A stretch of 64,000 nucleotides of DNA from Haloferula rosea. GTDB lineage: Bacteria > Verrucomicrobiota > Verrucomicrobiia > Verrucomicrobiales > Akkermansiaceae. Positions within the stretch are counted from its first letter, which is position 1; every line of letters starts with the position of its first letter. Shown piece after piece: positions 1 through 8,561 of this stretch. A model generated the notes under the pieces. The model saw only the letters and a program-made list of their open reading frames with translations. It did not search any database and was not told the DNA's origin. The DNA lies in NCBI RefSeq assembly GCF_016595525.1, contig NZ_JAENII010000016.1, positions 1 to 64,000 on the forward strand. Reading direction: 5' to 3'. Position numbers and translations under genes: made by a program.

Positions 1-1
1 C

Positions 2-622
2 TGCCCGACCTACGATCCCGCCGATGGCTATGAGATCTCCGGCTTCGTCTGGTTCCAGGGATTCAACGACCTCGTCGACGGCGGCACCTACCCCAACGGG
101 CCCGACGGCACCCGCGACTACTCAAGCTACAGTGATCTGATGGCCACCTTCATCCGCGACGTCCGCAAGGACCTCGACGCTCCCCAGATGCCCTTCGTCA
201 TCGGCGTGCTCGGTGTGGGCGGCGTTGAGGCGAACGCCGGCACGCTTGCCTTCCGCAAGGCGATGGCCGCACCCGCGTCCTTGCCGGAGTTCAAGGGCAA
301 CGTGGCCGCCATCGAAACCGCCCCCTTCTGGTCGGCGGAGCTCGCCGCCATCGACCAAAAACGCGGCAAGGTAAAGCAGATGGCCCACCTGCTCCGCGTG
401 AAAAACAAGAACACCCCCAACGCCGACGGCTCCATGGACGCCGCGGCGCAAAAGGAATACCTCAAGAAATTCGAGGCCGACCTGATCAGCGAGAAGGAAG
501 CAGCCATCTGGAAACGCGGCGCCTCCAACGCCGGCTACCACTACCTCGGCTGCGCCAAAACCTTCGCCCTCATGGGCCAAGCCTTCGCCGAAGCCAACCT
601 GGAGATGCTGAAGGGGAAGTAG
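2..622 (+). CDS. Sialate O-acetylesterase-like (SASA) hydrolase, C-terminal part
   Basis: The frame is open at the left edge (read from base 2) and ends at a TAG, so only about 206 C-terminal residues are present. Near the edge, WFQGFND matches the WxQGExD block of the SASA/sialate O-acetylesterase family (SGNH-like carbohydrate esterases), with Phe where Glu is usual. Towards the end, YHYLGCAKTFALMG resembles the closing block where the family carries its catalytic His. Family members remove O-acetyl groups from sialic acid or other glycans, usually after export. The signal peptide and catalytic Ser are off the window. The sulfatases and secreted glycan enzymes nearby make glycan deacetylation plausible; the substrate cannot be told. 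Confidence 0.75.
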   Translation, partial: CPTYDPADGYEISGFVWFQGFNDLVDGGTYPNGPDGTRDYSSYSDLMATFIRDVRKDLDAPQMPFVIGVLGVGGVEANAGTLAFRKAMAAPASLPEFKGNVAAIETAPFWSAELAAIDQKRGKVKQMAHLLRVKNKNTPNADGSMDAAAQKEYLKKFEADLISEKEAAIWKRGASNAGYHYLGCAKTFALMGQAFAEANLEMLKGK

Positions 623-1086
623 GCAACCAGCCTGATCACCTCCACGTTAGCCAACGTTACTTCTCCTCAGTTCTTGTGCTCGAAAAACGAGACCAACTCC
701 TTCGAGATAAACCCCTTTGATATTTGCACGAGAGCGTTTCGTCATGACGCCGGAAAACCTCGAAGACGAGCGCATCGAATGGTCTTGCTCCTAAAACTGG
801 CTAGCTAAATACAAATCAACTTTCGACTGGATCGAAGCGAACCTCGAGCTACCGAATGAAGACGAAAAGCCTCCATGAATTCATGGAGTTTTCTAACCGG
901 CCAAACTACCGAAAAGCCTTCAAATTCAGCTCCAAACGGGACCGACCTATTTCATGCGCCCATTCCAATGGGCCACCTGTGTTCCCGGTCAACTCGTTAC
1001 TCATGCACTCGGTTCATATCCACTGTGCAATCGGGGATAGATCCGAATATCCTTGAATGAAACTTGCCGTCTGGTGTCTTCATTAA
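623..1086. other. Intergenic region, AT-richer than its surroundings
   Basis: This 464-base stretch lies between the esterase stop and the next signal-peptide start. Two short overlapping plus-strand frames (about 60-66 codons) have no recognisable domain and no ribosome binding site, so they are not called. It holds an 18-base palindrome (871-888) and, just after the esterase stop, a weak ACGTT/AACGT hairpin (near 644-657). No promoter could be placed with confidence. By eye it is AT-richer than most of the window, like the gene that follows. Confidence 0.5.
871..888. repeat. Perfect 18-base palindrome followed by a T-run
   Basis: CTCCATGAATTCATGGAG reads the same on both strands. Folded as RNA it gives a 7-bp stem with an AATT loop, followed directly by TTTT, so it could be a weak intrinsic terminator or a protein-binding dyad. 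It lies 200 bases before the next gene. The low GC of the stem argues against a strong terminator. Confidence 0.4.
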
Positions 1087-4000
1087 ATGAAGATCCTTCT
1101 CATCCTAATTATCGGTTCTCTATCACTTACCCTATCAACCTCAGCTCAAGAGGATAGTGGGAAGCCAGAAAAAGGGGTTGTCGAACTAACAAAGCCGGTT
1201 CCAGCCAAGCCGATTCCAGCCAAGCCGATTCCAGCCAAGCCGATTCCAGCCAAGCCGATTCCAGCCAAGCCGATTCCAGCCAAACCGGTTCCAGCCAGGC
1301 CAGTCCCAGCCAAACCAGTTCCAGCCAAACCAGTTCCAGCCAAACCAGTTCCAGCCAGGCCAGTTCCAGCCAGGCCAGTTCCAGCCAAGCCAGTTCCAGC
1401 CAAGCCAGTTCCAGCCAAGCCAGTTCCAGCCAAGCCAGTTCCAGCCAAGCCGATCCTGAATATAGGCGTCAACGCCAAGGTTCCAACAGACCAACAGGTC
1501 TTGCAGAGTCTAAGTCCGGAATTTTCGTGGTCAGTTCGGGGTCCACAAATCCAAGGCCAAAGTTCCCAATTTACCCTCACGATTCTGAGTATTGAGGGGA
1601 GCAACAGCCTGCAGGAGGCGTTGAACAACAATCAGGTAGTTTATCAGAAGACCCTTACCAAAGCGAACGCTCTAAATCATAGTGCGACATTTCCTGACCT
1701 AACACTGGAAAACAACAAGGCATACATGTGGAGTGTTGCTTGGCGCCGGGGCAATCTGCTCCAGTCGTCCTGGAACCGGTTCGTAGTCACAACCTACGAA
1801 ATTGGAGACCCAGATTCAGAGGGCCTTCATTCGTGTCACGGCAATCTGGTGAAGCAAAACACTTTTACCACGCAGAACGGTTGGGCGGCCTTCCAGGGAA
1901 GCCCGAGTTTCAAAACATCGCAAGGGCATGATGATCCCGGCTACTGTTCCCTGAAAGTCGTCCGCGATCAATCCGACGTCATCATTCATAGGCTTCCACA
2001 AGCACTGGAGCAGAATGCACACTATCACTTCCAGTGTTCGGTCAGGACCCAAAAGAATGTCGGCGGCATGCCGCGACTGATGGTCATCGCCTACAATGGA
2101 ACACTGACGAGCCTAGAGCCGGGGCCAGACACTCAGATTATCGGAAGAAGCGGAAATCTACCAGTCATGAACGAATGGACGAAAATTGAGCTTCACTCAT
2201 GGAGGGCGCCCAAGGCCTTCCAGAGCATTGCGATTGCTGTCTTTTCCGGAGATGCCAGCACTCCTGCCGGTGAAATCCAATACGCAACTGTAGATCTGGA
2301 TCGCATCTGCCTCCACAAAATCGACCACGGGGAGTGTGTAACCGAAAGCGAGATCGAAGTCACTGACGGGCAGTATGTGATTCCCGACGAATACCTTAGC
2401 ACCGGCGGGCAGCAACCCGGACCACCAGTTGAAACGCTTACCGATGAGAACAATGGAAGTGTGAGGGACCTCTACCCAAATGCTGACCTAGGTTCGCTGG
2501 ACTGGCTTACCACCCTAGAAAACGAGGGCGGCGGCTGCTTCTCTGTGGGAGGTGAGGTTCCCCAAGCGGAAATCGATCAAATCAAGGGAGAGTATGATCA
2601 GCGCGAGCTCGATGCGCTGAATCAGGAAACCACAGACATGGATCGGAAGCTCGGTGTGCAATTCAACACGGACACATCCGAGCTTGAGCCAATCGTTCAC
2701 GAGGTAAATAAGGCCTGTGATCAGGGACACGAACCAAAGCTGGATCCATCCAAACCGTTCGGTGGAAGGGATATCGTCTACATCCATGGTCTGCAAATGA
2801 AGGCTCTGCAGGGAAACCTGAAGCCGACTCCAACCTTCCAGGGGAAGTGGCCGCTGGACCGTGAATCCTTCTTCCGAGGGGGGGAGTTCTACGAAGAAGC
2901 GGAGGGATACTGGTCACAGCACATCACAAGGGGGCTCGGATCCACTACCAGCCCGAGCAACTCTTATTTGATCGCCACATATTCAGCCAACCAGAGATTG
3001 CCCTTCGCCGTCCACGCGGTCCTCACCCAGATCAGCGAGGCGATCCAAGGTTCCAATCAGGGCGTAGTCTGGAAGGCCGGGATGAGTGACAAAAAGTGTT
3101 TCGGAGAGAACGGAATCATCATTGTGACGCACTCCACCGGAGGCTTGGTCGCAAGCACAATGTTCGGAATCGCTGAGGCCAGCAGGGGACCCACCAGTCC
3201 GGAACGAGAGACCTATGGCAAAGCCTACGAAATCATCGAAAAGGTGGACGGCCAGGTGGGCCTCAACTCCGCCTATCAGGGTAGTCCGATGGCTCCATTC
3301 GCCTTGGGTCTGGCCGCCAATGCAGGAATACCCGGCCCAAATACGGTGAGAGGAAAGATCCTGAGGCAGTGGCTGAAATCAGATTTGCAGAACATCGAAA
3401 ACCTCGGGCCACTTTTCGGATCAATCCTCATCGACTTGGCACCGAGCAATTCAAGGCAGTGGGCGGAACGCTACTACGGTCAGGGAGACAAACCCACCTT
3501 GACTCTGTCGAGCGGATTTCCCGGATTGGAAGAAGGCTCCCTGATGACTTGGCCAGGCAAATTCATCGTTCCCAGCTTTGACGACGGAGTGTTATCGGTG
3601 GCCAGCCAGAGTGGCAGCAGGCACGCAGCTCCCATGTTCAGGGCGCAGAAGAGTCATCTTCTGATAGATATGGGGGTGCCGAGAGTGTTCAAGAGGACCG
3701 CACTAGGTGCCGAAAGAAGGGATGGCCTATTCAGTGGCAAGAAGCACTATGCTGTTGTTCCTTATTATAGTCAAACCGGCATGCTGCAAAGTCAAAGCGT
3801 GGAATCGATCCTAACTCCGGTGCAGAACTGGCCAAACCATTACTCGGTGATTCAGACAACCGGCAATCACTTCGACAACGTAAATATGGTATACACGAAC
3901 GGGAATGATTACGCGGCCACCGCTGATGGCTGTGGCAACTTCGAAGAAAGTTCGGTGGTGACTGATTCCAACGTCTATTCAATCGGGGCTCTCAACTCGG

Positions 4001-4227
4001 TGTTCCAGAGTCTGACCAACGAACATGTGAGGAAGAAAACATGGGGGCTTCATCTCCCAAGGATCAAAATCTACTTTAGCTGGCAAGGCTGGAGACCAAT
4101 TATCAGGATTGAAGCGTCTTGGGTCTACAAGGAATTCGTCATCTGGAAAAGGACCTATCATCTTCTCGATGACTACAAGACAAAAATGGGGATGGACTAC
4201 TTCTATGAGTATGCATTTCGAGATTGA
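1087..4227 (+). CDS. Secreted alpha/beta hydrolase (lipase/esterase-like) with KPxPA repeat region
   Basis: 1046 residues. Residues 1-21 are a classical signal peptide ending in STSA-QED. Residues 36-120 are 17 perfect-length pentapeptides, K/R-P-V/I-P-A, likely an extended spacer or wall-spanning arm. The middle part (about 125-440) is beta-rich and Cys-containing, resembling a carbohydrate-binding or jelly-roll region. The C-terminal half has an alpha/beta-hydrolase look: DIVYIHGLQ near residue 562 (oxyanion-type HG) and THSTGG with the candidate nucleophile Ser683, in place of canonical GxSxG. His928 in GNHFD is a possible catalytic His. Substrate unknown; a lipase, esterase or PGAP1-like role is inference. 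The upstream region lacks a clear Shine-Dalgarno. GC and codon use look lower than in neighbouring genes, so acquisition by transfer is possible. Confidence 0.7.
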   Translation: MKILLILIIGSLSLTLSTSAQEDSGKPEKGVVELTKPVPAKPIPAKPIPAKPIPAKPIPAKPIPAKPVPARPVPAKPVPAKPVPAKPVPARPVPARPVPAKPVPAKPVPAKPVPAKPVPAKPILNIGVNAKVPTDQQVLQSLSPEFSWSVRGPQIQGQSSQFTLTILSIEGSNSLQEALNNNQVVYQKTLTKANALNHSATFPDLTLENNKAYMWSVAWRRGNLLQSSWNRFVVTTYEIGDPDSEGLHSCHGNLVKQNTFTTQNGWAAFQGSPSFKTSQGHDDPGYCSLKVVRDQSDVIIHRLPQALEQNAHYHFQCSVRTQKNVGGMPRLMVIAYNGTLTSLEPGPDTQIIGRSGNLPVMNEWTKIELHSWRAPKAFQSIAIAVFSGDASTPAGEIQYATVDLDRICLHKIDHGECVTESEIEVTDGQYVIPDEYLSTGGQQPGPPVETLTDENNGSVRDLYPNADLGSLDWLTTLENEGGGCFSVGGEVPQAEIDQIKGEYDQRELDALNQETTDMDRKLGVQFNTDTSELEPIVHEVNKACDQGHEPKLDPSKPFGGRDIVYIHGLQMKALQGNLKPTPTFQGKWPLDRESFFRGGEFYEEAEGYWSQHITRGLGSTTSPSNSYLIATYSANQRLPFAVHAVLTQISEAIQGSNQGVVWKAGMSDKKCFGENGIIIVTHSTGGLVASTMFGIAEASRGPTSPERETYGKAYEIIEKVDGQVGLNSAYQGSPMAPFALGLAANAGIPGPNTVRGKILRQWLKSDLQNIENLGPLFGSILIDLAPSNSRQWAERYYGQGDKPTLTLSSGFPGLEEGSLMTWPGKFIVPSFDDGVLSVASQSGSRHAAPMFRAQKSHLLIDMGVPRVFKRTALGAERRDGLFSGKKHYAVVPYYSQTGMLQSQSVESILTPVQNWPNHYSVIQTTGNHFDNVNMVYTNGNDYAATADGCGNFEESSVVTDSNVYSIGALNSVFQSLTNEHVRKKTWGLHLPRIKIYFSWQGWRPIIRIEASWVYKEFVIWKRTYHLLDDYKTKMGMDYFYEYAFRD
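1192..1446 (+). repeat. 17 x 15-bp tandem repeat encoding K/R-P-V/I-P-A
   Basis: The 255 bases are 17 uninterrupted 15-base units in one reading frame. The units fall into runs of near-identical variants: five consecutive KPIPA, then mixtures of KPVPA and RPVPA. Blocks of the same variant point to recent expansion by slippage or unequal recombination. The unit is a multiple of three, so copy-number changes alter spacer length without breaking the frame. Confidence 0.95.
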
Positions 4228-4363
4228 TCACCCCCTCGGGAGGCAGTTATTTCAAACTCTCTCGCGTCGGAGGGGGTAGTCCTATATTTCGACCATTAGA
4301 AGCTTGGCGGCGGCGGTCGTCTCAGGGGGAACTCAGTGGTCGACCCCGTTTTTCAAGCATTCC

Positions 4364-4434
4364 TCGGTGAGGGCTTGGGCCGCGGTTGGGTCAGTCTTAA
4401 CTCGATGAGATCGGATCGGAGACGATGGGCGTGC
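4364..4434 (+). repeat. 71-bp direct repeat, left copy (flanks S9 peptidase gene)
   Basis: This 71-base segment aligns without gaps to 7757-7827, with 8 mismatches. The last 24 bases (from TCGGATCGGAG to GGGCGTGC) are identical. The two copies sit in the same orientation just outside both ends of the S9 peptidase gene on the minus strand. The region between the stop of the upstream secreted hydrolase and this repeat shows nothing else recognisable. Confidence 0.85.
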
Positions 4435-4492
4435 CTGACAGCCTCTTCACGAACGTCCGCAAGTCTGGGCTGCTCCCTGTCACTGACTCCCT

Positions 4493-7400
4493 TCACTTTT
4501 CAAGATCCTTCTTACGGCGCCTTCGGTTGTCCTTCTTGTTAGGCTTGGAAGGTTTGGCTTCCTTTTGATCAGCAGCATTCGCTTCGTCTGTGGACTGGGC
4601 TGGCGTCTTTTTCTGATCCGCTTCTTCCTTCTTCTCCTCGAGCTCCTTTTGTCGGTCCAGATAGGATTTCCCTTCTGTGATCCACTTGGGTGCTTTCTGT
4701 TCCTTGAGATAATGTCCGAACCACTCCAGAACACGGTAGTGGTAGTCGACCATGTTCTCGTCCTTGCGCAGTCCATGGTTTTCACCGGGGTAAACGAGCA
4801 TCACGACATCGTCTTTTCCTGCCCAGCGGGCTGCATTGTACATCTGCACGCCCTGCCCCCAATCGACGGCGCCGTCCTTGTCTCCGAAGGCCATGAGGAG
4901 CGGGGTTTCCAAGCTATCCAGACCGTGAATGGGTGAATTGCGCACGTAGTTGTCGACGTGGCGCCAGAAGGGCCTGTCCATGCGTCCTTGCGATTCGGAA
5001 AAGATCCGGGCGTTGGGTTGTCCACTGTTCCAGTAAACGCTGGCCGCCATGCTCATCATATTGGTCAAGGGAGCGCCGGCGATGCCTGCTGCGAAGAGGT
5101 CGGTTTGGGTGACGATGAAGGTGGTTTGATAGGCGCCCCAGGAATGGCCAATGAGGCCGATCCGGTCCTCGTCGATCATGCCGGTCTTGATGACCTCCTT
5201 CACGGCAGGGACGACGCATTCGACGGCGGAAACTCCCGGCTCCTGCGGACGGTAAACAATGTCGGGCTGGAACACGAAATAGCCCTCTGCCGAGTAAACC
5301 GTTGGGTTGTAGGGGTGCTTCTCGCTGGGCACGAAGTAACGGTGGAGATTCTGCGAGCGCTCCTCATAGATGTAGACGACCATCGGATACTGCTTGCCCT
5401 CTTGATAGTTCGCCGGGTAGGTGAGCATTCCTTGGAGGGCCACGCCGTTCTTGTTGGTGAAGTCCACCAATTCCGAGTGACCCCAATGGTAGTCGCCTTG
5501 GAAAGAGTTGGTATCGGTAAGTTTCCGGGCCTTGCGCAGATTTCCGTTGCTCACAAACAAGTCGGGCGATACGTCGCTGGCTTCCTTGGTGAAGATGTAG
5601 GTATTGGCTTCTTCGGCCCTGGTCAGGCTGCTGATGGCGCGGTCTTCCCATAGCAGGCGCTCCAGTTTGGCACCCTTCCCGGGCTTCGGGTCGAGGCGCA
5701 TGCGAGCGTATCCTGACTTCTTGGTTCTCTCGCCATACAGGGCGACGTAGAGCTGATTCTTCGGATGGATGGCCCCTTCATCATCCTCGTGGAAGCTCGC
5801 CTGGGAGAGGCGGTGGCGAATCATGTCCTCCGCACCATGGGTGAGCTTCACGGCATTCGATCCGTCGGGAGTGAGCTTCCAGATGTCGAAGCGGTCGTAC
5901 AGGAGAAATGCCGAGGAATCGTGGAGCCAGACGGCATTTCCGTAAGGGCGCTTCTGTTCGGTGAGTGTGTCGTCTTCCTGATTGGTGAAGTACGTTTCAA
6001 GATGCTCGGTGAGGTTGGTGGCCTTCCCCAATTTGACGTCATGAGACCAGACGTGCCCTCCCTTGAGAAACAGGAGGTAGCGACCATTCGGGCTCGAGCT
6101 CAATTGATATTTGAGCTGCTCTTCAATGCACTTGCGTTTCCCGGTAGCGGTATCGATCAGGTAGAGATCATAGAGACGGGGGCCAAACATGGCGGCTTGT
6201 TCGTGCGGCGTGTAGTCTCTTCCGGTGGCGTGCGTGCCACTGCGCAGGATGCTGGTCTGCTCGGTTAGCTCATTGGTGACTTGAATGAGCTTCCCCTTGT
6301 CCAACCACCACACGGCGGAGCGCTCCGGGTTCTTGAGTTTCGCCGCATTTTTCTTCTGCTGCGGCATGATCTCCAGGTCCTTCGAGTGCCAGACTTCAAC
6401 GTTCGAGTCTTTCTCAAGAGTCTCCCGGAGTGGCTTTGCCGCTGACTCCTTCTGGGCCGGCTTGGGGGACGAAGCGGCCTGCTTTTTCCCCTTTTTGCCG
6501 GAGGGCTTCTTCTTGGCATCCTCCTTCTTCTTGGTCTCGGGTTCTGGAGCTGACTTCTTATCGGCGGCTTCCTTGTCTTTCTCTCCCTGACTGGCAGGGC
6601 TTGTCTTTTCAGTTGCCGGCCGCTTCTCCCATTCCTTGAGTTCGCAGTAGAGGGCCTTGCCATCTTCGGACCAACTCAGCCCACCTCTTGAGATGTACAT
6701 CTTCTCGGGAAACGATTTCTCATTCGCATGCTCGTAGCGGAAGGCGAGAGGTTTTCGTCTGTCGAGGTGTCGCCACGCGAGGAGGACATGGGAGACGTCT
6801 TCCTTCTCTTCGTGCTTCATTTCCCGCATCACGGCGAGATCCATGGCATCCTTCCGCCAAAGGAGTTCGGCGTACTCTTCCTCGCTGGTCTCCAAGGTTC
6901 GTAGTTTGCCATCAGCAGGGTCGTAGACCTGGAGGGCGTTGCTGATCGAAGGGGAGTCGATCACCATGGCGAGTAGGGCACCTTCCGTACTCCAAGCATG
7001 GTGGACGACGTTGCCAAAGGTGGTGTCATGACCGGTTTCGAGGTCGCGGACGACGAGGACCTTGCCGGTTTTGCTTTCGGATTCGGGAACGACCTCCATG
7101 GCCGCGAAGCGGCTGTCGGCACTGAATGAAAAGGCGCCGATGTGTTCCAGTGAACGGGTCTCGCCATCACTGAGCCGTCTCAATTTCATGGTCTTCCCGG
7201 CAGGAGCAGGGGCCTTGTCTCCCGCTTCCTTGAGCTTCTTCAACTCGGCGGGCGATTTGCCAATCGTCACTGCAAACCAAGCGCTGTCCTTGGAGAAAAC
7301 AGGCCTCTCTCCGTACTTGTAGCTGGCCGAAGCTTCCTTGTTCTTCCCTTTGAGGTGGTAAAGGTGGAGGGACCGTTCTTCATCGACTCGCCGAATCTCA

Positions 7401-7663
7401 CAGGCAAGCCATTTGCCGTTGGGCGAGAGTTTCTGGGTCCCGAGTTTTTCCCACTGACCATAGTCCGCGGCTGTGAGCGGTGCTTGTTGGTTCTCCAGAG
7501 TGGCCGCCTTCTCGTCTTGGTTCTTCCCTTTGGACTTGCCGATCTTTTTGGTGGCGACGGGCTGGTCGGAGGTGTCCTCGTTCTGAGCACGAGTCGTGGT
7601 GGAAAAGATGGCGAGAGCCAGGAATCCGGGCAGGATGGGACGTACCCAATGGGTCAAGATCAT
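4493..7663 (-). CDS. Secreted S9 family (prolyl oligopeptidase/DPP-type) serine peptidase
   Basis: 1056 residues with an N-terminal signal peptide ending TTTRAQ. The first about 700 residues are a WD/beta-propeller-like region, interrupted near residues 340-410 by a Lys/Glu/Ala/Pro-rich low-complexity insert. The C-terminal alpha/beta-hydrolase domain has the peptidase S9 triad: Ser841 in GHSWG, Asp930 in GDKDGAV and His963 in ENHGL. A charged Lys/Glu-rich tail of about 60 residues follows. S9 enzymes cleave short peptides, often after Pro, in the periplasm or outside the cell. The Lys-rich insert and tail are unusual additions. The gene is convergent with the upstream hydrolase and stands alone. 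A 71-bp direct repeat lies on either side of it. Confidence 0.88.
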   Translation of the reverse strand: MILTHWVRPILPGFLALAIFSTTTRAQNEDTSDQPVATKKIGKSKGKNQDEKAATLENQQAPLTAADYGQWEKLGTQKLSPNGKWLACEIRRVDEERSLHLYHLKGKNKEASASYKYGERPVFSKDSAWFAVTIGKSPAELKKLKEAGDKAPAPAGKTMKLRRLSDGETRSLEHIGAFSFSADSRFAAMEVVPESESKTGKVLVVRDLETGHDTTFGNVVHHAWSTEGALLAMVIDSPSISNALQVYDPADGKLRTLETSEEEYAELLWRKDAMDLAVMREMKHEEKEDVSHVLLAWRHLDRRKPLAFRYEHANEKSFPEKMYISRGGLSWSEDGKALYCELKEWEKRPATEKTSPASQGEKDKEAADKKSAPEPETKKKEDAKKKPSGKKGKKQAASSPKPAQKESAAKPLRETLEKDSNVEVWHSKDLEIMPQQKKNAAKLKNPERSAVWWLDKGKLIQVTNELTEQTSILRSGTHATGRDYTPHEQAAMFGPRLYDLYLIDTATGKRKCIEEQLKYQLSSSPNGRYLLFLKGGHVWSHDVKLGKATNLTEHLETYFTNQEDDTLTEQKRPYGNAVWLHDSSAFLLYDRFDIWKLTPDGSNAVKLTHGAEDMIRHRLSQASFHEDDEGAIHPKNQLYVALYGERTKKSGYARMRLDPKPGKGAKLERLLWEDRAISSLTRAEEANTYIFTKEASDVSPDLFVSNGNLRKARKLTDTNSFQGDYHWGHSELVDFTNKNGVALQGMLTYPANYQEGKQYPMVVYIYEERSQNLHRYFVPSEKHPYNPTVYSAEGYFVFQPDIVYRPQEPGVSAVECVVPAVKEVIKTGMIDEDRIGLIGHSWGAYQTTFIVTQTDLFAAGIAGAPLTNMMSMAASVYWNSGQPNARIFSESQGRMDRPFWRHVDNYVRNSPIHGLDSLETPLLMAFGDKDGAVDWGQGVQMYNAARWAGKDDVVMLVYPGENHGLRKDENMVDYHYRVLEWFGHYLKEQKAPKWITEGKSYLDRQKELEEKKEEADQKKTPAQSTDEANAADQKEAKPSKPNKKDNRRRRKKDLEK

Positions 7664-7756
7664 GCAGCTTGTAGGGGTGGGTGAGTCGCTGGATTACTCG
7701 AAATCGACCCTTCCTAGAAGCCAGCAATCGTGATTCTTCAAGAGATCGGCGCTGAA

Positions 7757-7827
7757 TCGGTGAGGTCTGGGGCCGTGGTCGGGTCAGTCACCACTCGATG
7801 AGGTCGGATCGGAGACGATGGGCGTGC
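7757..7827 (+). repeat. 71-bp direct repeat, right copy (flanks S9 peptidase gene)
   Basis: This copy matches 4364-4434 at 63 of 71 positions in the same orientation. It lies 94 bases upstream of the S9 peptidase start and about 105 bases before the start of the rightward lipoprotein gene, so it sits in a divergent promoter region. It has no coding sense and no terminal inverted repeats that I can see. Confidence 0.85.
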
Positions 7828-7932
7828 ATGGCTGGCTGATCCCTGAGAAGGCGTGACCGACTTTCTTGTCGACCCGGGTTTCGACGGAAAGTTTCTGTCC
7901 GGGGTGCGCCAATGCCGTCATGCTTCGTGGGG

Positions 7933-8487
7933 ATGAAGAAGAGATGCTTGTTGATGGGGGTGCTCCTGGCTTCCTGTTCGCGGGAGGAAGCTCCGGTGGT
8001 TCGATCCGACGCCGAGGTTCTCCATATGGCGAAGGCTTCGGCAGCGGCAGCTTTCGAACGCCTTTCGGCGGAACTCGGAAAGGCGATGGCCGAGGGTGGT
8101 CCGGTGCATGCGATCCCGGTCTGCTCCTCCATGGCGGAAGGCTTGACCGCGGAGGTCGCCGCTGAACACGGCGTGAAAATGGTTCGGCTGAGCGACCGGC
8201 CCCGCAACCCGGCGCAGCGAGCCGACGGCGATGACCTGGCTGCCATGGAGGCGATGAAGAGCCATCCGAAACCACAACTCGTCCACAGCGATGATGGTTC
8301 CGCGGTGGTGAGGTTGCCGATCGTGCTCAGCAACCCCGTCTGCCTGAAGTGCCACGGTGGCGCCGATGATTTGGATGAGGCAACCCGCGGAGTCCTGAAA
8401 GCACTCTACCCGGAAGATCAGGCGAAGGGCTACTCGCTCAATGACCTGCGTGGCATATGGCGGATTGAGGTGCCCGCGGTCGAGTAG
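7933..8487 (+). CDS. Tll0287-like (DUF3365) heme-domain lipoprotein
   Basis: With the start at 7933 the protein is 184 residues and begins MKKRCLLMGVLLASC, a good type II signal peptide with lipobox LASC; an ATG seven codons upstream would spoil it. The mature part matches the Tll0287-like/DUF3365 domain: a helical N-terminal half, the block LSDRPRNPAQRADGDD, and the C-terminal VCLKCHG, a CxxCH site for covalent heme c. Such domains sit in the periplasm and are thought to sense redox state or small ligands; often they are fused to kinases, but here the domain is alone on a lipid anchor. The gene faces the DUF2202 gene tail to tail. Confidence 0.8.
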   Translation: MKKRCLLMGVLLASCSREEAPVVRSDAEVLHMAKASAAAAFERLSAELGKAMAEGGPVHAIPVCSSMAEGLTAEVAAEHGVKMVRLSDRPRNPAQRADGDDLAAMEAMKSHPKPQLVHSDDGSAVVRLPIVLSNPVCLKCHGGADDLDEATRGVLKALYPEDQAKGYSLNDLRGIWRIEVPAVE

Positions 8488-8504
8488 CGCTCCATGGGTG
8501 ACGG

Positions 8505-8537
8505 AAAACGCCTCGCCGCAGGACTGCCGGCGAGGCG
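8505..8537 (-). terminator. Intrinsic terminator of the DUF2202 gene
   Basis: CGCCTCGCCG (8509-8518) and CGGCGAGGCG (8528-8537) form a perfect 10-bp GC-rich stem with a 9-base loop. On the minus strand the stem is followed by TTTT, so it should end transcription of the DUF2202 gene. On the plus strand there is only a poor T-run, but the hairpin may also slow transcription from the lipoprotein gene. Confidence 0.85.
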
Positions 8538-8561
8538 CTGTTGGTTGGAATCGGCAACCGA

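Noticed and set aside
1192-1446. Regular short repeats that could suggest a CRISPR array
   Set aside because: Units are contiguous without spacers and keep a coding frame; no cas gene is near.
7690-7756. Possible insertion-sequence ends near the 71-bp repeat
   Set aside because: No inverted terminal repeats, target-site duplication or transposase fragment could be identified.
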